From Litorivivens sp047622145 (GTDB lineage Bacteria > Pseudomonadota > Gammaproteobacteria > Pseudomonadales > Spongiibacteraceae): DNA of 19,991 bases. Of the stretch, positions 1 to 7,400 are shown in pieces. The translations under genes and the position numbers were made by a program. Location of the stretch: contig JBLHMO010000055.1 in assembly GCA_047622145.1 (NCBI GenBank), positions 1-19,991 on the forward strand, written 5' to 3'. The first letter of the stretch is position 1. Each line of letters begins with the position of its first letter. The notes beneath the pieces were generated by a model. It searched no databases and was not told where the DNA came from. It worked only from the letters and a program-made list of their open reading frames with translations.

Positions 1-1292
1 TGTCCACAACACCTTGGAGCACTGAATGCTCTCAGTTCGACAGAGAACATGTCTGGCACCCATACTCCTCCTTCGATAACCCCCCCCCTGTTTTCCCGGT
101 CGTAGCCGCCAGCGGCGTGCGTCTAAGGCTCGCCGATGGGCGCGAACTCATTGACGGTATGGCGTCGTGGTGGTCAGCCATACACGGCTACAGCCACCCG
201 ACTTTGAATCAAGCTGGCTGCGCACAAATCGAAACCATGGCTCACGTGATGTTCGGTGGACTTACCCATCCTCAAGCGGTCACGCTGTGTCAAAAACTGG
301 TCGCGCTGTCGCCGCAGGGACTAGAGCGGGTGTTTTTATCTGATTCAGGCTCCGTCGCCGTTGAAGTGGCTATCAAAATGGCCCTGCAGTACTGGGCTTC
401 ACTAGGGAAGCCCAAAAAACACAAATTAATGGCACTGCGTTGCGGTTATCACGGCGACACGATGGGTGCGATGGCGACCTGTGACCCTGTCACTGGCATG
501 CATCACCTTTTCAGCGACGTTCTGCCCAGCCACTATTTCGTCGACGCGCCGAGCGCAGGCTTCCACGAGGCCGCCGATCCTCAGGAAATTGCCGCTATAG
601 CGGCAATGATGGCCGCCCATCATGAGGACATAGCGGCCTTTATTATAGAACCCATTGTTCAAGGCGCTGGCGGTATGCGCTTTTACTCACCCGACTATAT
701 TCGACACATTCGCGAACTTTGCGATCGCTACCAGATACTGCTTGTCTTCGACGAAATCGCCACGGGATTTGGCCGTACCGGCACCTTCTTTGCCGCAGAG
801 CACGCTGGCGTCAGCCCGGATATTTTCTGCGTTGGCAAGGCGCTCACGGGCGGCTACCTATCCTTGGCGGCAACGCTTTGCACCGCAGAGATCAGTACGG
901 CCATCAGTGAGGGTGAGGCGGGCGCCTTTATGCACGGCCCAACCTTTATGGGTAATCCGCTCGCCTGCGCCATTGCCAACGCCAGCATTGACCTACTCTT
1001 ATCTCAGGATTGGCGCAGTGAAATCAGACGCATCGAATCAGCCTTGCAGGTCGGCCTGTCGCCGGCACGAGATTTACCACAGGTTGCTGATGTACGCATA
1101 TTGGGCGCTATCGGTGTTATCGAACTGCACAAGCCCGTTAATCTGCGAGAGGTACAGCCACAATTTGTGGCCAAGGGTGTATGGGTGAGACCCTTTGGCA
1201 AACTGGTGTACACCATGCCCGCCTACGTCATGAACAACGACGATTTAGCCACACTAACAGGCGCGATGGTGCGCACGGTTGCCGAGCTATGA
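1..1292 (+). CDS. bioA: Adenosylmethionine-8-amino-7-oxononanoate aminotransferase, 5' end outside window
   Basis: A class III PLP-dependent aminotransferase that converts KAPA to DAPA with SAM as amino donor, in cytoplasmic biotin synthesis. The frame is open from base 3, and the conserved BioA N-terminus (FDREHVWHPYSS, then PVFPVV) is read from base 36 on. The true start is therefore left of the window; the GTG at 117 is an internal valine. The visible part is 429 codons, about full family length. Visible motifs are DGMASWWSAIHGY near the N-terminus, FDEIATGFGRTG for cofactor binding, and GKALTGGY, whose Lys codon at 837-839 should form the Schiff base. The stop TGA overlaps the ATG of the following broken channel gene (ATGA at 1289-1292), so the two were probably once cotranscribed. 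An odd feature is a run of nine C at 80-88 inside the coding sequence. The gene looks intact. Confidence 0.95.
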   Translation, partial: STTPWSTECSQFDREHVWHPYSSFDNPPPVFPVVAASGVRLRLADGRELIDGMASWWSAIHGYSHPTLNQAGCAQIETMAHVMFGGLTHPQAVTLCQKLVALSPQGLERVFLSDSGSVAVEVAIKMALQYWASLGKPKKHKLMALRCGYHGDTMGAMATCDPVTGMHHLFSDVLPSHYFVDAPSAGFHEAADPQEIAAIAAMMAAHHEDIAAFIIEPIVQGAGGMRFYSPDYIRHIRELCDRYQILLVFDEIATGFGRTGTFFAAEHAGVSPDIFCVGKALTGGYLSLAATLCTAEISTAISEGEAGAFMHGPTFMGNPLACAIANASIDLLLSQDWRSEIRRIESALQVGLSPARDLPQVADVRILGAIGVIELHKPVNLREVQPQFVAKGVWVRPFGKLVYTMPAYVMNNDDLATLTGAMVRTVAEL

Positions 1293-2151
1293 AGCTTAAA
1301 AAAAGCTCTACGACATCATCTTTGGCACCGAAACCCGCTCGGGGCATTATTTCGACCCGCTTCTGACAATCGCCATCTTGTGCAGCGTCGGCGTTTTGTT
1401 TATCGACACCATCGCACCAGTACACATTCGCTTCGGCAGTAGCCTCGCCATACTCGAGTGGACATTTACCGTGCTATTTACCGTGCTATTTACCGTGGAG
1501 TTTATGGCTCGACTGTATTGTTCACCCAATCGCAGAGCGTATCTTTTCAGTTTCTAGGGACTCGTCGACTTACTGGCGATACTTCCAAGCTATCTAGCTC
1601 TGTTCTTGCCCGGCGCGTAGCAGTTGCTGATCATACGACTACTGCGAGTGCTGCGCATCTTCCGAGTACGCAAGTTGCTGCGCTATCTGGCTGATGCGAA
1701 TCTGCTGATACGAACCCTTCGCGTCGCCCAACGTAAAATCATTATCTTCGGCTTCAGCGTCATCACTATCACGGTTATTTTTGGCTCGCTGATGTTTCTT
1801 ATTGAGGGACCGGACTCAGGGTTTACCAGCCTACCGACAAGCATTTACTGGGCGATTGTCACGATAACCACCTTAGGCTATGGCGATATCACCCCCCAAA
1901 GCTCGCTGGGGCAATTCGTCGCTGTGCTGGCGATGTTTACCAGCTATGCGATTATTGCAATCCCAACCGGCATTTTCAGTGCCGAGCTCATTCAAGAATC
2001 CCAGCGCAGTCGCCGCAGTGCCCGCTGCAGCAACTGCGAGCGCGGCGGCCATGATGAAGATGCACTATATTGTAAGTACTGCAGTACACAATTACCGGAT
2101 GCGCCATCGTCACCCAACCTGCTCTATTTCTCGCCCACGGCAACCCGATGA
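1289..2151 (+). pseudogene. Voltage-gated-type potassium channel (ion transporter family), broken
   Basis: This would be an inner-membrane six-helix K+ channel of about 287 residues. The ATG at 1289 overlaps the bioA stop and reads MKLKK before going out of frame at a seven-A run (1298-1304). With one more A it reads on as KLYDIIFGTETRSGHYFD, the expected family N-terminus. In that frame TAG codons interrupt at 1555-1557 (after YLFSF) and 1618-1620 (after LFLPGA), and a 12-bp tandem duplication adds VLFT to the second helix. Other parts are well kept: the S4-like segment RLLRVLRIFRVRK, the selectivity filter TLGYGDITP, and a C-terminal zinc ribbon with two CxxC pairs (CSNC, CKYC). An open stretch from TTG 1624 to 2151 would give only S4, the pore and the zinc ribbon. 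Readthrough is unlikely because TAG ends intact genes nearby. Confidence 0.88.
1464..1497 (+). repeat. 12-bp tandem repeat, 2.8 copies, inside the channel pseudogene
   Basis: The unit ATTTACCGTGCT occurs at 1464-1475 and 1476-1487, followed by ten matching bases at 1488-1497. In the channel frame it encodes FTVLFTVLFTVE, where relatives typically have one VLFT unit in this helix. It looks like a recent in-frame slippage duplication that adds four residues to the second transmembrane helix. Confidence 0.85.
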
Positions 2152-2903
2152 ACGCCTTGCGCGCCAATCGTTACACCGATGACTGGCGGCGCTTTATCAA
2201 AGGCTGTCACCCGCCGCGCGCCATCGTCTGTATTTCCGCGCACTGGTGCACCCGTGGCCACTTTGTCAAGGCCAACGACTATCCCAAGACCCTCCACGAT
2301 TTTTCCGGTTTTCCGCAAACCCTTCATGAGCTCAAATACCCATGCCCTGGGGCGCCTGAACTTGCCGCCAAAATCAGCCATCGCTCAGCTGGCAGCATAG
2401 ATCTCAGTTTCGAGTGGGGGCTGGACCACGGCTGCTGGTCATTACTTGTGCACATGTACCCCGCTGCAGATATTCCCGTGGTTCAGCTGAGCATTGATAC
2501 CCGTGATAGCCCTGAGGCTTTGTTCCAATTGGGCCAATCACTGCAGTGGCTGCGCGATGAGAGCGTGATGGTGATCGGCAGCGGCAATATTACCCACAAT
2601 ATTCAGCAGTGGCTTGAAAATCCTGAGGGCCCCTGCGGCTGGGCCAGAGACTTTGATCAGGCTGTTGCGGACGCTCTTAGCCGCAATGATAGCGATGCGC
2701 TGATTAACTACACCGAATTGCCAGGCGCTGAGCATTCCGTTCCTACCCCGGAACATTATCTGCCACTCCTCGCCATCGCAGGTCTGCGCAGATCCGATGA
2801 CGCTCTTAAGATGACATAGTACCCCGCAGCCTCACTCGAAAACTGCAGTATGCGCTCAGTCGGCCTAATACCGGCCAGCCAGCATCCCAACGGTGGCTGG
2901 TGA
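2099..2903 (+). pseudogene. Class III extradiol dioxygenase (YgiD/4,5-DOPA dioxygenase type), apparently degenerate
   Basis: The family is cytoplasmic Zn/Fe-dependent ring-cleavage enzymes (LigB fold). An uninterrupted core of 223 codons runs from ATG 2148 to TAG 2817-2819. It carries SAHWCTRG, TLHDFSGFPQTL, GLDHGCWSLL, GNITHN and TPEHYLPLL. The family N-terminus PALFLAHGNPMNAL, whose His is a metal ligand in relatives, lies upstream in the same frame (2118-2159). That frame has no ATG, GTG or TTG between the TAA at 2073 and ATG 2148. Removing one base (C2102) would give ATG GCC ATC GTC and a normal start at 2099. After the TAG the same frame continues YPAASLENCSMRSVGL, matching the usual C-terminal SMRSV motif, to TGA 2901-2903. 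A non-standard start (ATT 2091, ATC 2106) plus C-terminal loss is the alternative. Starting at 2148 would delete a metal ligand, so function is doubtful. Confidence 0.75.
2875..2901 (+). terminator. Weak hairpin after the dioxygenase remnant
   Basis: CCAGCCA (2875-2881) pairs with TGGCTGG (2894-2900) across a 12-base loop. No T-run follows, so it may be a weak or Rho-assisted stop, or chance. Confidence 0.25.
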
Positions 2904-2929
2904 GAAAAGGTAATGACGGCAAGAGCGCG

Positions 2930-2958
2930 TTTCCCACCTGAAGACTTTATGATAAAAT
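2930..2958 (+). promoter_or_regulatory. Possible sigma70 promoter of the OmpA-TSP3 pair
   Basis: TAAAAT at 2953-2958 (5 of 6 to consensus) follows TTTCCC at 2930-2935 (weak -35) with a 17-base spacer. It lies about 40 bases before the OmpA start in an AT-rich patch. The -35 is poor, so this is tentative. Confidence 0.35.
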
Positions 2959-2996
2959 TAGTACAAACTAAGAAATGCTCTCAGGGTAACTGAATA

Positions 2997-4049
2997 ATGC
3001 ACCTACTCCAGCTGGCCATCGCTGCCGCCGTTACAAACTTGCTTTTTGCAATGCCATTGTTTGCCGAGTCTAAAAAAGATGGCTACTTATTCACTCAAGG
3101 CTACTACGTAGAGCAAGACGATGACCGCGCCATATTTGACGGAGACGGCCAAGGTTTCCGCATGGGTATTGGTAGCAATATCAAAGACCACTGGTACTGG
3201 GAAACAAATTTAGCCTATGACGTACTAGAAACCGGCATAACCGGCTTTACCGACTATTACCAACTTCACTTAGGGCTCGACGCGGTATATCGTTTTCGAA
3301 AAGAAGATCAGGCCCGTCCCTTTCTGTTTTTGGGCATTGGCGCGGTGCGTGACGATGTCTTCCCTTCGTTCGCAGGAAAACCTGATAAAGATGCAACCAG
3401 CTTTTACAGCAATGTCGGCCTAGGGATTGTAACGCCGGAACTATTTGACGTTGGCTTAAAACTGCGCGTTGACGCGCGCGGTGTGTTCAGCGAATTCCAC
3501 GATGGTTATTTGGACTGGCACCTAAGTATCGGTTTTGAGGTGCCTTTTGGCGGCCGCGAAGTCGTAACCAACACCGTATACAAAGAAATCGTCCGTGAAG
3601 TTGCGATCGCCCCGGTCGATAGCGATGGTGACGGTGTTTTTGATACTCAAGATCGCTGCGCAAACACTCTTAAAGGCGCGCGCGCTGACGCGACCGGCTG
3701 CGTCATCGAAAAACAAAACTTCGACTTACGCGGCGTAAAGTTTCGCAGTGGCTCTGAGCAACTCAGCGCTGATTCGGTTGAGGCGCTGATAGATGTGGCA
3801 GCCTTTATGGAAGCCCAGCCAGCCTTACAGGTTCAAATTGCGGGCCATACCGATGCTGTTGGCAGTGCCGTCTTGAACAAACAACTCTCGCAAAAACGAG
3901 CGAGTTCAGTCAAATCCTTCCTTATCCAATCCGGCATCAGCGCCAACCGCATGCGCTCCGTTGGTTATGGTGAGTCACAGCCTATTGCGGACAACGCAAC
4001 AGCCGATGGCCGTGCTGCCAATCGTCGCGTCGAATTCCGAATTAACTAA
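2997..4049 (+). CDS. OmpA-family outer-membrane protein with Ca-binding-type linker
   Basis: 350 residues. A signal peptide ends near Ala23 (AMPLFA then ESKK). An N-terminal region of about 170 residues is rich in alternating aromatic/polar strands (YLFTQGYYVE, WYWETNLAYD, YYQLHLGLDAVYRF) and should form an OmpA-like beta-barrel. It ends at VPFGG. A linker carries one thrombospondin-type-3/calcium-type motif, DSDGDGVFD (208-216), and a Cys pair at 221 and 235, as in OprF-like porins. The C-terminal OmpA domain (about 240-350) has FRSGSEQLS, IAGHTDAVGS and NRRVEFRI, the peptidoglycan-binding signature. The inferred role is anchoring the outer membrane to peptidoglycan. AGGG lies upstream of the ATG. 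The TSP3 lipoprotein follows after 17 bases, and both probably form one transcript. The gene is intact, unlike the genes around it. Confidence 0.92.
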   Translation: MHLLQLAIAAAVTNLLFAMPLFAESKKDGYLFTQGYYVEQDDDRAIFDGDGQGFRMGIGSNIKDHWYWETNLAYDVLETGITGFTDYYQLHLGLDAVYRFRKEDQARPFLFLGIGAVRDDVFPSFAGKPDKDATSFYSNVGLGIVTPELFDVGLKLRVDARGVFSEFHDGYLDWHLSIGFEVPFGGREVVTNTVYKEIVREVAIAPVDSDGDGVFDTQDRCANTLKGARADATGCVIEKQNFDLRGVKFRSGSEQLSADSVEALIDVAAFMEAQPALQVQIAGHTDAVGSAVLNKQLSQKRASSVKSFLIQSGISANRMRSVGYGESQPIADNATADGRAANRRVEFRIN

Positions 4050-4066
4050 TACAACTGGAACTAGCT

Positions 4067-5587
4067 ATGAAATATCTAGACATTACAAAGCGCGTCGCTA
4101 CCTTAGTAATAGGTACTGTGATTTTGGTCGGCTGTAATGCCGCAGATAATACTAATAAAACCACGGCGGACCTGCCCGCTGCTGCAGCCCAAAATGACAG
4201 GGATAATGACACGATTGCGGATGCCAGCGATAACTGCCCCGACATTGCAAATGTCGGGCAAAGCGACACTGACGGCGACAATATCGGTGACGCTTGCGAC
4301 AACGACCTCGATGGCGATGGCGTCCGAAACGGCTCCGACAATTGTCCGGAAAATTTCAACCCAGACCAGAAAAACACCGATCCTGACCAAGACGCTGCCG
4401 TTGACGGTGCGACCACCGGCGATGCCTGCGACCCCTTGATCGATCGTGATCAAGACGGAATCGCTGAACTTCAGCCGAACCTGCCGAACTGCGGCAAAAA
4501 TGGATCAGCGCCACCCAATTGCAACGACAATTGTCCAACAATTGCCAATGCCAACCAATTAAACTCAGATGGCGACGATTCTGGCAACGTTTGTGAGGAT
4601 GATACCGATCAAGACGGTATATTGGATGACGCCTTTGGCGCCAACACGACCTGTACCGGTGGCAATGCTCTCAACTGTAACGATAACTGTATCAATATGC
4701 CCAATGCTGACCAGAAAGATGGCAACTGGAACAGCATCGGTAACGCCTGTGACGATTTGGTGCACTGCGCAGATTTAGGCGGTGGCGACAGCATAGACCT
4801 GCTACCTATTTATCTGGGTCAATCTATCACGGTGAGCTCAACAATCACCTGCAGCACCCAGATCCCGAATACCTGTACGTCAGCAAATTCTGGCAATGTC
4901 ATTGATTCTGATGCTACCAACTTCACGTCTATGACGGTCAGTGATATCGCAGGCCAGCAAAGTATCCATCTATCAATCCAAGGCTTTGGGACGGTAGGTG
5001 CTTCAACGCTACTCGATATCGACAACGACAACACCACGGAAGCTGGCCGGGCCGGATTTGTCATCGTAAACCCGACCACGCAGTTCAGTGTCGAACTCGC
5101 CAGCCAGATAACAGTAGCGACGTATTTCGACGGCGTACTCAAAGAGTCCACAAGCGGTGGCTCGCAGCTACAAGTCGACTTTTTTGAACAAGCCTCCGTC
5201 CCCCCAGAACCGGCTCCTAGAATCTTTCTTGCGATATCGCCCATTACGAAAGATTTTAATGAACTTAGGCTCACCTTAAACGCAACGGCTGCAAGCGCAC
5301 AATTGTCACGCAATATCTTTGGTGCGTGCTACTCCAACGTCTATAAAGCGCCGCCGGTGCCCCCCGCTACTACAGAGAATGATATCGTGACGGCCTGCAG
5401 GACTATCGATGGCCCGGCAGAACTTTGTGATGGAATGGCGGCTTTCTTTAGTGAAGTTGAATCTCGTGCACCAGCGGATGCCGTTGCAGCCTGCAAAATG
5501 ATCGCTCAGCCTCTATTCGACGGAGGCGCGACGCCGGCAGACCCCGCGCAATGTGACGGATTCGCCGCTATCCCCATACCAAAGTAA
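4067..5587 (+). CDS. Thrombospondin type-3 repeat lipoprotein, C-terminal domain unrecognised
   Basis: 506 residues. The lipobox LVGC (Cys23) marks a lipoprotein. Residues about 42-235 are a series of Asp/Asn-rich calcium-type repeats (DNCPDIANVGQSDTDGDNIG, DNDLDGDGVRNGSDNCP, DRDQDGIAEL, DNCPTIANANQLNSDGDD, DTDQDGILDD, DNCINMPNADQ), with regular Cys and the TSP3 pattern DxDxDGxxD...DNCP. These sites should be filled and rigidified by Ca2+ outside the cell. The second half (about 240-506) is a beta-rich, Thr/Ser-rich stretch with several Cys (CTSA, GACYSNVY, CDGMAAFF, CDGFAAIP), and I do not recognise it. The neighbour is an OmpA protein with a related Asp-rich linker, so a shared envelope or surface role is likely but inferred. 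A strong hairpin follows immediately. Confidence 0.88.
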   Translation: MKYLDITKRVATLVIGTVILVGCNAADNTNKTTADLPAAAAQNDRDNDTIADASDNCPDIANVGQSDTDGDNIGDACDNDLDGDGVRNGSDNCPENFNPDQKNTDPDQDAAVDGATTGDACDPLIDRDQDGIAELQPNLPNCGKNGSAPPNCNDNCPTIANANQLNSDGDDSGNVCEDDTDQDGILDDAFGANTTCTGGNALNCNDNCINMPNADQKDGNWNSIGNACDDLVHCADLGGGDSIDLLPIYLGQSITVSSTITCSTQIPNTCTSANSGNVIDSDATNFTSMTVSDIAGQQSIHLSIQGFGTVGASTLLDIDNDNTTEAGRAGFVIVNPTTQFSVELASQITVATYFDGVLKESTSGGSQLQVDFFEQASVPPEPAPRIFLAISPITKDFNELRLTLNATAASAQLSRNIFGACYSNVYKAPPVPPATTENDIVTACRTIDGPAELCDGMAAFFSEVESRAPADAVAACKMIAQPLFDGGATPADPAQCDGFAAIPIPK

Positions 5588-5595
5588 ATGCAACT

Positions 5596-5616
5596 AGGCC
5601 ACCCGTCGGGTGGCCT
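5596..5616 (+). terminator. Strong GC hairpin ending the OmpA-TSP3 unit
   Basis: AGGCCACCC (5596-5604) and GGGTGGCCT (5608-5616) form a perfect 9-bp stem with a GTC loop, 9 bases after the TAA of the lipoprotein gene. The U-tract is missing (CTCTACTATG follows). The hairpin abuts the ATG of the yjbQ remnant at 5622 and takes the place where a ribosome-binding site would be expected. Confidence 0.7.
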
Positions 5617-5621
5617 CTACT

Positions 5622-6014
5622 ATGATTAAGAAACTAACAATCCACGTCGCTCGCCAAGGGCTGCATGGCTTTGCGATTCATATCGACGAGGTGATTGCCC
5701 AATCGGGCTTTACCGAAGGCCTGTGCACACTTTTGATCCAGCACACCTTCGCTAGCAGACTCATTCAAGAAAACTATGACCCAAGCGCTCGCCTAGACCT
5801 CGAAAACTGGTTAAATCGACTCTTGCCCGAAAACGTCCCCTCTACACCCACACCCTTGAAGGTTCTGACGACATGGCACATCAAGGCCGCCCTCACTGCT
5901 TCCCAGCCTGTCAATACCGATACGCTCGCACTGGGCCAATGACAGGGCATCTATTTGTGGGAACATCGCCATTTCCAGGGAATTCGGAAAGTACTTGTTC
6001 ACATCGACAGCTAA
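5622..6014 (+). pseudogene. yjbQ: YjbQ-family (UPF0047) protein, broken
   Basis: Starts at ATG 5622 (MIKKLTIHVARQGLHGF). A GTG at 5610 in the same frame lies inside the hairpin and is unlikely. Family motifs follow: TEGLCTLLIQHTFAS, IQENYDPSARLDLENWLNRL. From about 5840 to 5875 the current frame reads TSTPTPLKVLTTW, while the frame one base back reads LYTHTLEGSDDM, the family's HTxEGPDDM segment. After that the main frame resumes with HIKAAL. A TGA at 5940-5942 stands where the family has Trp (LALGTWQGIYL; here LALGQ, stop, QGIYLWEHR), and the frame then continues to a TAA at 6012-6014. This gives one small indel, a compensating indel and one nonsense change. The family has weak thiamine-phosphate synthase activity and its true role is unsettled. 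A protein ending at 5942 would lack the conserved C-terminal strand. Confidence 0.85.
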
Positions 6015-6152
6015 GATGGCCTACTTCCGTGTGGAACTGTTCAGCTTAAATTCAGTCTCATGGCCCATAATTGCTACATCACTCACCAATCTGGCTGTGG
6101 TAAGCTTTTTCGTGCCCACTCGGGCCCAAAATAAAACTATAGGAAATTAACT

Positions 6153-6716
6153 ATGCACCGACTGATTACCCTGCTCATTGCGAGCCTACTGCCCCTATCC
6201 GTTTGGGCGGTCAGCATTGGCGAAGCGCTGCCGGAACTACAGATCGCCAACAAAGGCGAGTTGATCCTGGAAGGCGAGGATGACGTCGGCTATCAGCCCT
6301 GGAACAGTGCATCTCTGGACACCAAAGGCGCAGTCCAAATTGTGCAATACATGGCTGCACGCCCTTCCGCGGAAAAGCAAATTCGCCCCTTCACCGACAA
6401 ACTGGAAGAAATTGCCTACCCGGTCGAGCTTCATCACGTGACAACGGTGGTCAATCTGGATGACGTAACCTTCGGCATGTCCAGCTTCGCACTGTCAGAG
6501 CTCGAAAAGAACAAGCGTCGCTATTCCATGTCGACCCTGGTCGGCGATTGGGACGGTAAAGGCCTGAAAGAATGGGGCCTCAACCCCAAAGGCTCAGCAC
6601 TCATGATTCTCGATAGCCACGGCACGGTCCTGTTTGTCAAAGATGGCAAATTGAATAAGAAGGAAATTGACGAGGCCTTGGCACTGATAGGCAAGGAAGT
6701 GGCCAAGCGCCAGTAA
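6153..6716 (+). CDS. ytfJ: YtfJ-family periplasmic thioredoxin-like protein
   Basis: 187 residues. A signal peptide ends near Ala19 (LPLSVWA then VSIGEALPEL). The rest follows E. coli YtfJ throughout: NKGELILEGEDD, YQPWNSASL, VQIVQYMAARPSAEKQ, TTVVNLDD, SELEKNKRRYSMS, and the end LILD-like strand SALMILDSHGTVLFVKDGKL. The fold is thioredoxin-like but lacks a CxxC pair, so redox activity is not expected. The exact function is unknown. TAGGAAAT before the ATG is a good ribosome-binding site. It stands alone, and a strong symmetrical hairpin separates it from the convergent SRPBCC gene. Confidence 0.9.
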   Translation: MHRLITLLIASLLPLSVWAVSIGEALPELQIANKGELILEGEDDVGYQPWNSASLDTKGAVQIVQYMAARPSAEKQIRPFTDKLEEIAYPVELHHVTTVVNLDDVTFGMSSFALSELEKNKRRYSMSTLVGDWDGKGLKEWGLNPKGSALMILDSHGTVLFVKDGKLNKKEIDEALALIGKEVAKRQ

Positions 6717-6741
6717 ATGTGCTGCTGGCTCCTGCTACGTA

Positions 6742-6771
6742 AACCAGACACGCCTGCGGGAGTGTCTGGTT
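6742..6771. terminator. Bidirectional terminator between ytfJ and the SRPBCC gene
   Basis: AACCAGACAC (6742-6751) and GTGTCTGGTT (6762-6771) form a perfect 10-bp stem with a 10-base loop, between two convergent stop codons (6716 and 6785). Confidence 0.75.
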
Positions 6772-6784
6772 CATCCACTATCCG

Positions 6785-7303
6785 CTAGGTAGCCTTCACG
6801 CCTTGAGCGGCAGAGGTTTCCGCATAGCTTTTGAATTTCTTGAACATTCGACGGATAAACCAACCCATCACCGGGCTGAAAATCGGCAACACAAAGCGGC
6901 TTGCGCCCTTTGGCGCCATTGCCATACGCCAAGTCACCTTGCAGCTGCCATCGCCCAAATCCTCAACCTGATAATCTTCGGCAAACGACTCGATATTGTC
7001 CTTGGCAACGTGGGTAAAGCAAAAGGCCATGCGTTTACCAGGCTCCCAGGCAATAAACTCCTCCCAACCCACCATGCCGCCCGACATACTGACCGTACGA
7101 GTCGTGCCCAGCTTAAAAGGCTTAGGCGAGGTCCACTCCACCTTCTCAATGGGATCAGCCCACACAGTCCAGGCCTGCGCATCCTCGAAAACCTCGAAAA
7201 TCTGCTCCGGCGTCGCCTTGACGATCTCGGTCGCTGGAAAACAATAGGGTGCATTATCGAAAAACTCCATGCCAACTGGAGTACAAGGAAAGCGTGTTTC
7301 CAT
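6785..7303 (-). CDS. SRPBCC (Bet v1/START-like) domain protein
   Basis: 172 residues. Typical SRPBCC pattern: an early strand, then ATPEQIFEVFEDAQAWTVWADPIEKVEW, then LGTTRTVSMSGGMVGWEEFIAWEPGKRMAF, a run of strands (CKVTWRMAM), and a C-terminal helix starting at SPVMGWFIRRMFKKF. Such proteins bind hydrophobic ligands or act as cyclases or dehydratases; which applies here cannot be seen. The start at 7303 is the first ATG; a second Met at residue 12 is possible. It diverges from the SDR-GMC-ALDH run, and with small inverted repeats in the shared spacer it may belong to the same pathway. No signal peptide is seen, so it is probably cytoplasmic. Confidence 0.85.
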   Translation of the reverse strand: METRFPCTPVGMEFFDNAPYCFPATEIVKATPEQIFEVFEDAQAWTVWADPIEKVEWTSPKPFKLGTTRTVSMSGGMVGWEEFIAWEPGKRMAFCFTHVAKDNIESFAEDYQVEDLGDGSCKVTWRMAMAPKGASRFVLPIFSPVMGWFIRRMFKKFKSYAETSAAQGVKAT

Positions 7304-7400
7304 GGGTATATCCCTTATTAGAAAAGTTTGATGTCGAAAATTTAATTCGGAAACAATCTACCACCCCCCAGTTTCACTTTACAAGCGTATAGTTATTTCC

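Noticed and set aside
1298..1305. A-run AAAAAAAG as a programmed -1 frameshift or transcriptional slippage site in the channel gene
   Set aside because: Slippage could restore the N-terminal frame, but two nonsense codons downstream would still truncate the product.
1555..2819. Three in-frame TAG codons (1555, 1618, 2817) as a sign of amber recoding or a suppressor system
   Set aside because: TAG is the natural stop of the intact GMC (9952-9954) and ALDH (11410-11412) genes. The same region also has indels and a TGA lesion in yjbQ, so decay explains it better.
4103..4794. Several long antisense open frames under the TSP3 lipoprotein
   Set aside because: They mirror the Asp/Asn-rich repeat codons (GAC/GAT read as GTC/ATC), have no ribosome-binding sites and give low-complexity Ile/Val-rich products.
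5940..5942. TGA in yjbQ as selenocysteine or Trp recoding
   Set aside because: The site is a Trp in the family, so selenocysteine is not expected. No SECIS-like hairpin was noticed. bioA, ending in TGA with the next start overlapping, shows TGA is a stop here.
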